DNA from: an uncultured Erysipelotrichaceae bacterium
GTDB lineage: Bacteria; Bacillota_I; Bacilli_A; Erysipelotrichales; Erysipelotrichaceae
Direction of reading: 5' to 3'
DNA length: 64,000 nt
NCBI GenBank assembly: GCA_944325685.1
Contig: CALVBC010000029.1
Location: 62,001-126,000, forward strand
Made by a program: the position numbers and the translations under genes. The notes under the pieces are model-generated. The model ran no database searches. It was not told the DNA's origin and saw nothing but the letters and a program-made list of their open reading frames with translations. This document shows positions 60,411 to 64,000 of this stretch, piece after piece; position 1 is the first letter of the stretch, and the number at the start of each line of letters is the position of its first letter.

Positions 60411-63382
60411 TGATTATTAGTCCATACATCCGTTCTTCATATACTCTTTTAGAGAGCCTTGTCCGATACGATGAGCTCATCGCTAAGGCTAAGTCTTTAG
60501 ACTGTGCGTATCTCGCTTTAGTCGATCGCAATATGCACTCAGCGATGGCCTTTAAAAAGGCTTTAGAAAAGACCGATATCAAGGCGATATATGGATTAGA
60601 AATAAGATATCGATATAAGGAAAATGAAGATGATATCGTCATCTATGCAAGAAATGATCGTGGTTATCACTTTTTATATCTAGCTTCATCGATCATGTGC
60701 GCTGAAGAGCGTGCATTAGCTAAAGAAGACCTTGATCGATATCGCGATGATGTCGTTATCATCATCCCATCGACCAGTAAATTCGTCGATCTTGACATAG
60801 AGTCATTAAAAGCGGAATTTAAAAGCTTTTATATCGGTGTCACCGATGAACATTATCCCCATCAAAAAAAGCGCAATGATGAGCTTAAAAAGCGCTTTGA
60901 AGGTCCTGATATCCAAACGATCGCATTTTATCGTACGCTATATATCGAAAAGGGCGATGAAGAAGCATATCGGATCTTGACGGCGATCAAGGACAAAAAG
61001 ACGATCGACGATAAAGATCTGATCGTACCAAGTGGGATGCATCTATTAAGTGATGAAGAGATCAAAGCCTTATACAGTGAAGATGACATACTAAGGCTCA
61101 TGCATCTATTTGAAGAGATCTACTTTATCCCATCATATCATAAGACGACCTTACCAGCTTATAAGTGTCCATCAGGCTATAAGAGCCGTGATTACCTTGT
61201 CAACCTTGCACGCTTTGGCCTTTCTAAAAGGTGTAAAGGGCAAGTATCAGATGTATATAAGAAACGCTTAGATCATGAACTCAGTGTCATCTTGAAGATG
61301 CACTTTGAGGATTACTTCCTCATCGTCTATGATTTCATCCTCTTTGCGAAGAAAAACGGCATCATGGTGGGACCAGGTCGCGGCAGTTCAGCAGGATCAC
61401 TTGTCGCTTATTGCCTTGGCATCACCGATATCGACCCGATCGCTTATGACCTCATCTTTGAGCGCTTTTTGAATAGTGAAAGGATCACGATGCCGGATAT
61501 CGATGTTGACTTCCCTGATGATAAAAGACAGATCGTGATCGACTATGTAAAGGACAAATACGGTGAAGAACACGTGGCTCATATCGTGACCTATGGTACG
61601 CTAAAGACCAAACAGGTCTTGCGCGATGTGGCTAGGGTCATCGGGTATGAGCGGATCGATCCTTTATGTAAACTGATCCCTGATGATAAGTTGAGCTTGA
61701 AGGAAGCTTATGGCATCAAGGCTTTCAAAGAGCGGATCAAGGCTGATCAAAAGGCGGCATATCTATATCAGATGAGTTTGAAACTAGAAGGTTTACCAAG
61801 GCATTATTCGACCCATGCCGCTGGTATCGTCATCAGTGCTAAAGACCTCAAAGATATCGTGCCTTTAGTCAAGGTCGAAGAAGACATGGCTTCCGTTGGT
61901 ATCACCCAGAGTTTTCTAGAAGAGCTCGGTCTTATCAAGATCGACTTTTTAGGACTTAAAAATCTCAGTGTCATTGCTGAAGTATCGGATGACATCAAAA
62001 AGGATGACCCGACGTTTGATATCACCAAGATCCCTTTAGATGATCCCAAGACCTATAAACTGATCGATGATGTGAATGTATTAGGGATCTTCCAGCTTGA
62101 ATCAAATGGCATGCAGAATATCATCAAGAAGATGAAGCCATCATCTTTTATCGATATCGCGACGACGATCGCCCTATTTAGACCAGGACCGATGCGCAAT
62201 ATCCCCGCCTATATCCAAAATCGTCAAGATCCCAAGTCGATCAAATACTTGCACCCGGCTTTAAAACCGATCTTAGAGAGCACTAGTGGGATCATCATCT
62301 ACCAAGAACAGATCATGCAGATAGCGCAGGTCTTAGCTAATTTTAGCTATGCCAAGGCGGATATCATGCGCAGAGCCATGAGTAAGAAAAAAGAGGATGA
62401 ACTGATATCTTTAAAGAATGACTTTATTAATGGAGCGACCAGTAATGGGGTCGAAAAAAAGACCGCTGAAGCCATCTATGATCTCATCTTGAGGTTTGCC
62501 AATTACGGTTTCAATAAATCCCATAGTATCGCTTATGGTATGATCGCTTATGAAGAAGCTTATCTTAAAGCTAATTATCCTCTGTATTTCTATAAAGCCC
62601 TTTTGAATAATGTCATCTCTTCCAACAACAAGACCTATGAATACATCCTTGAATGCAAAAGGGTAGCTTTAAAGGTCAATGGTCCTGATATCAATAAGTC
62701 ATATGATACCTACATCATCGAAGATGATCACTTGCGGATGCCTTTTGGTGTCGTCAAAAACGTCGGATCGATGTCGATCAAAGCGATCATCAAAGAAAGG
62801 GGAAATGGACCTTTTAAAGACTACAGTGAGACGATCGCGCGGATCAAAGGCATCGGTAAAACAGCGATCGAATCCCTGATCGATGCAGGGGCTTTTGATG
62901 GTTTCTTACTATCACGCAAGACGATGCGGGCCAATCTATATGAGGCGGTAAAGGTCGAGATGGGGATGCTGCTTGGGCCACAGCTTGGGATCAAGCTGAC
63001 TGAATATCCTGATGATATCAAAGAGGTCATCGCTAGGGAAAAGGAAGTTCTCGGCTTTGCGATCAGCTTCGATCAGATCGAAGAGATCAAAAAACGTCAT
63101 CATATCATCTGTGATCCTTTATATCGCATCAAGGGTACAAGTGGTAAGGTCAAAGGCTTAGCTGAGGTCATGCGTTATCGGATCATCACCGATAAAAGAG
63201 GTCAGAGGATGTGCTTTATGACGGTCAGTGATGATACGGATATATGCGATCTCACGATATTTGCGTTTGAGTATGCGCAAATGCAAGATATAATAAGGAA
63301 TAGTAAGGGCAAGTATGTCTATTTTGAAGGGACAGTCGATCACGACTCGATACTTGTCGATCGTTTAGAGATCAAGGAATGA
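60410..63382 (+). CDS. dnaE: DNA polymerase III subunit alpha, DnaE type
   Basis: The 990-residue C-family polymerase has a PHP-like N-terminal domain, then GPGRGSSAGSLVAYCLGITD and the catalytic PDIDVDFPD (two of the three Asp) near residues 363-371. It also shows GIFQLESNGMQ, YQEQIMQIAQVLANFSYAKA and NYGFNKSHSIAYG. A tandem HhH (GIGKTAIESLIDAGAFDGF) and a C-terminal OB fold follow. It is shorter than B. subtilis DnaE (~1115). The PHP start reads SPYIRSSYTLLES instead of H-x-H...S-LDG, so metal ligands are lost. The start at 60410 is set by the TATAAT box; a frame start at 60392 would be upstream of it. Confidence 0.95.
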   Translation: MIISPYIRSSYTLLESLVRYDELIAKAKSLDCAYLALVDRNMHSAMAFKKALEKTDIKAIYGLEIRYRYKENEDDIVIYARNDRGYHFLYLASSIMCAEERALAKEDLDRYRDDVVIIIPSTSKFVDLDIESLKAEFKSFYIGVTDEHYPHQKKRNDELKKRFEGPDIQTIAFYRTLYIEKGDEEAYRILTAIKDKKTIDDKDLIVPSGMHLLSDEEIKALYSEDDILRLMHLFEEIYFIPSYHKTTLPAYKCPSGYKSRDYLVNLARFGLSKRCKGQVSDVYKKRLDHELSVILKMHFEDYFLIVYDFILFAKKNGIMVGPGRGSSAGSLVAYCLGITDIDPIAYDLIFERFLNSERITMPDIDVDFPDDKRQIVIDYVKDKYGEEHVAHIVTYGTLKTKQVLRDVARVIGYERIDPLCKLIPDDKLSLKEAYGIKAFKERIKADQKAAYLYQMSLKLEGLPRHYSTHAAGIVISAKDLKDIVPLVKVEEDMASVGITQSFLEELGLIKIDFLGLKNLSVIAEVSDDIKKDDPTFDITKIPLDDPKTYKLIDDVNVLGIFQLESNGMQNIIKKMKPSSFIDIATTIALFRPGPMRNIPAYIQNRQDPKSIKYLHPALKPILESTSGIIIYQEQIMQIAQVLANFSYAKADIMRRAMSKKKEDELISLKNDFINGATSNGVEKKTAEAIYDLILRFANYGFNKSHSIAYGMIAYEEAYLKANYPLYFYKALLNNVISSNNKTYEYILECKRVALKVNGPDINKSYDTYIIEDDHLRMPFGVVKNVGSMSIKAIIKERGNGPFKDYSETIARIKGIGKTAIESLIDAGAFDGFLLSRKTMRANLYEAVKVEMGMLLGPQLGIKLTEYPDDIKEVIAREKEVLGFAISFDQIEEIKKRHHIICDPLYRIKGTSGKVKGLAEVMRYRIITDKRGQRMCFMTVSDDTDICDLTIFAFEYAQMQDIIRNSKGKYVYFEGTVDHDSILVDRLEIKE

Positions 63383-63387
63383 GAAAA

Positions 63388-64000
63388 ATGGTAAATATCT
63401 TAATTGTCGATGATGAACTGATGATCCGTGAGGTCGTCAAAGAATATGCCGAAGTAGCAGGATATACGTGTGATGAAGCAAGTGATGGCGCTATCGCTTT
63501 AGACATGATCGAAAAGAAGGATTATGATCTGATACTACTTGATATCATGATGCCGAATATGGATGGCTTTATGACTCTAAAGAAGATCAAAGCCCATAAG
63601 GATATCCCGGTGATCATGCTCAGTGCCCGCCAAGAAGAGAATGATAAGCTCTTCTCTTTTGAAGGTGGTGTCGATGATTATGTCACCAAGCCTTTTTCAC
63701 CGAAAGAGCTGATGGCCAGGATCAAAGCGGTCTTAGACCGTTATAAGAGGAATACCAATGAGATCATCAAGGTCGATACTTTAGTGATCGATGTCGATGG
63801 TCGTAAAGTGACGATCGATGATGAGAAGGTCGATATGACACCAAAGGAGATCGATCTTTTGATCTATCTGGCCCAACATAAGAATGTCGCCCTTTCGCGC
63901 GAGAAGCTTTTAAGCAGTGTTTGGGATTTTGATTACTATGGTGATGATCGTACAGTGGATACCCATATCAAGATGTTGCGTCATCATCTAGGTGAAAGAT
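63388..64000 (+). CDS. OmpR/PhoB-type response regulator, truncated by the window end
   Basis: The visible 204 residues hold a receiver domain (MVNILIVDDELMIREVVKEY; phospho-acceptor Asp52 in LLDIMMPNMDG; VIMLSAR; Lys of DYVTKPFSP) and most of a winged-helix output domain (MTPKEIDLLIYLAQHKN, DDRTVDTHIKMLRHHLG). AAGGA lies nine bases before the ATG at 63388; an in-frame ATG at 63379 overlaps the dnaE stop but would sit directly on that site. A histidine kinase gene presumably follows outside the window. Confidence 0.93.
   Translation, partial: MVNILIVDDELMIREVVKEYAEVAGYTCDEASDGAIALDMIEKKDYDLILLDIMMPNMDGFMTLKKIKAHKDIPVIMLSARQEENDKLFSFEGGVDDYVTKPFSPKELMARIKAVLDRYKRNTNEIIKVDTLVIDVDGRKVTIDDEKVDMTPKEIDLLIYLAQHKNVALSREKLLSSVWDFDYYGDDRTVDTHIKMLRHHLGER

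Overview
The window reads as one continuous chromosomal core segment of a low-to-moderate GC Bacillota, most likely an Erysipelotrichia-type lineage. The lineage is inferred from gene content: CIRCE/HrcA-type heat-shock control, a comG pseudopilus operon, a PucR-type regulator, mini-RNase III and cysS linkage, and the murG-murB-divIB order. TGG codes for Trp and TGA is a normal stop, so this is not a TGA=Trp Mollicute. There is no rRNA operon, IS element, prophage or CRISPR array. One tRNA gene (Leu, GAG) is present. Genes are packed tightly, with many ATGA/TAATG overlaps, and no gap without a gene exceeds about 250 bases.

Layout. 1-2.5 kb: end of a polysaccharide or wall-modification locus (possible nucleotidyltransferase tail, MBOAT acyltransferase, DHHW protein). 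2.5-7.2 kb: ECF transporter S component, DUF3842, a YbaK/PrdX-like deacylase, and a divergent sugar-acid unit (PucR/CdaR-like regulator; SDR plus 2-keto-3-deoxygluconate permease). 7.2-11.5 kb: secreted nuclease lipoprotein and a four-gene set around a patatin and a PH-domain membrane protein. 11.5-15.6 kb: CydDC-like ABC exporter operon behind a palindromic operator. 15.6-19.5 kb: butyrate-kinase family enzyme, threonine aldolase, DUF5662, alanine dehydrogenase. 19.5-27.6 kb: two CmpB-like membrane proteins, a cupin with a frameshifted carboxymuconolactone decarboxylase, a SWIM-SNF2 helicase and HtpG under a CIRCE. 27.6-36.5 kb: Nudix, cyclophilin, YitT, two membrane microproteins, tRNA-Leu, TypA, CIRCE-groESL, an unknown 464-aa protein, GAPDH. 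36.5-42 kb: a membrane-bound XRE regulator with an RCC1-like propeller, then cysS-mrnC-rlmB. 42-47.6 kb: TrxB-like protein, murG-murB-divIB, rpmG, MBL hydrolase, methyltransferase. 47.7-51.2 kb: complete comGA-GG-like operon. 51.2-56.2 kb: efp, an acidic tail-anchored protein, cmk-der-gpsA. 56.2-64 kb: class A PBP, DegV, dnaE and a truncated response regulator.

The most striking genome-wide pattern is transcriptional. At least a dozen transcription units place a TATAAT-like -10 box with usually exactly 6 (range 5-8) bases before the ATG and no Shine-Dalgarno sequence, so transcription should start on the start codon. These apparently leaderless genes are interspersed with genes carrying strong AAGGAGG sites, which suggests two initiation classes in one genome. 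Other points worth attention are an EF-P whose tip loop lacks the KPGKG motif, a short DnaE with a degraded PHP domain, RNA hairpins that enclose the start codon of the butyrate kinase and the Shine-Dalgarno site of comGA, HrcA-type control extended to htpG, and a marked excess of GATC.
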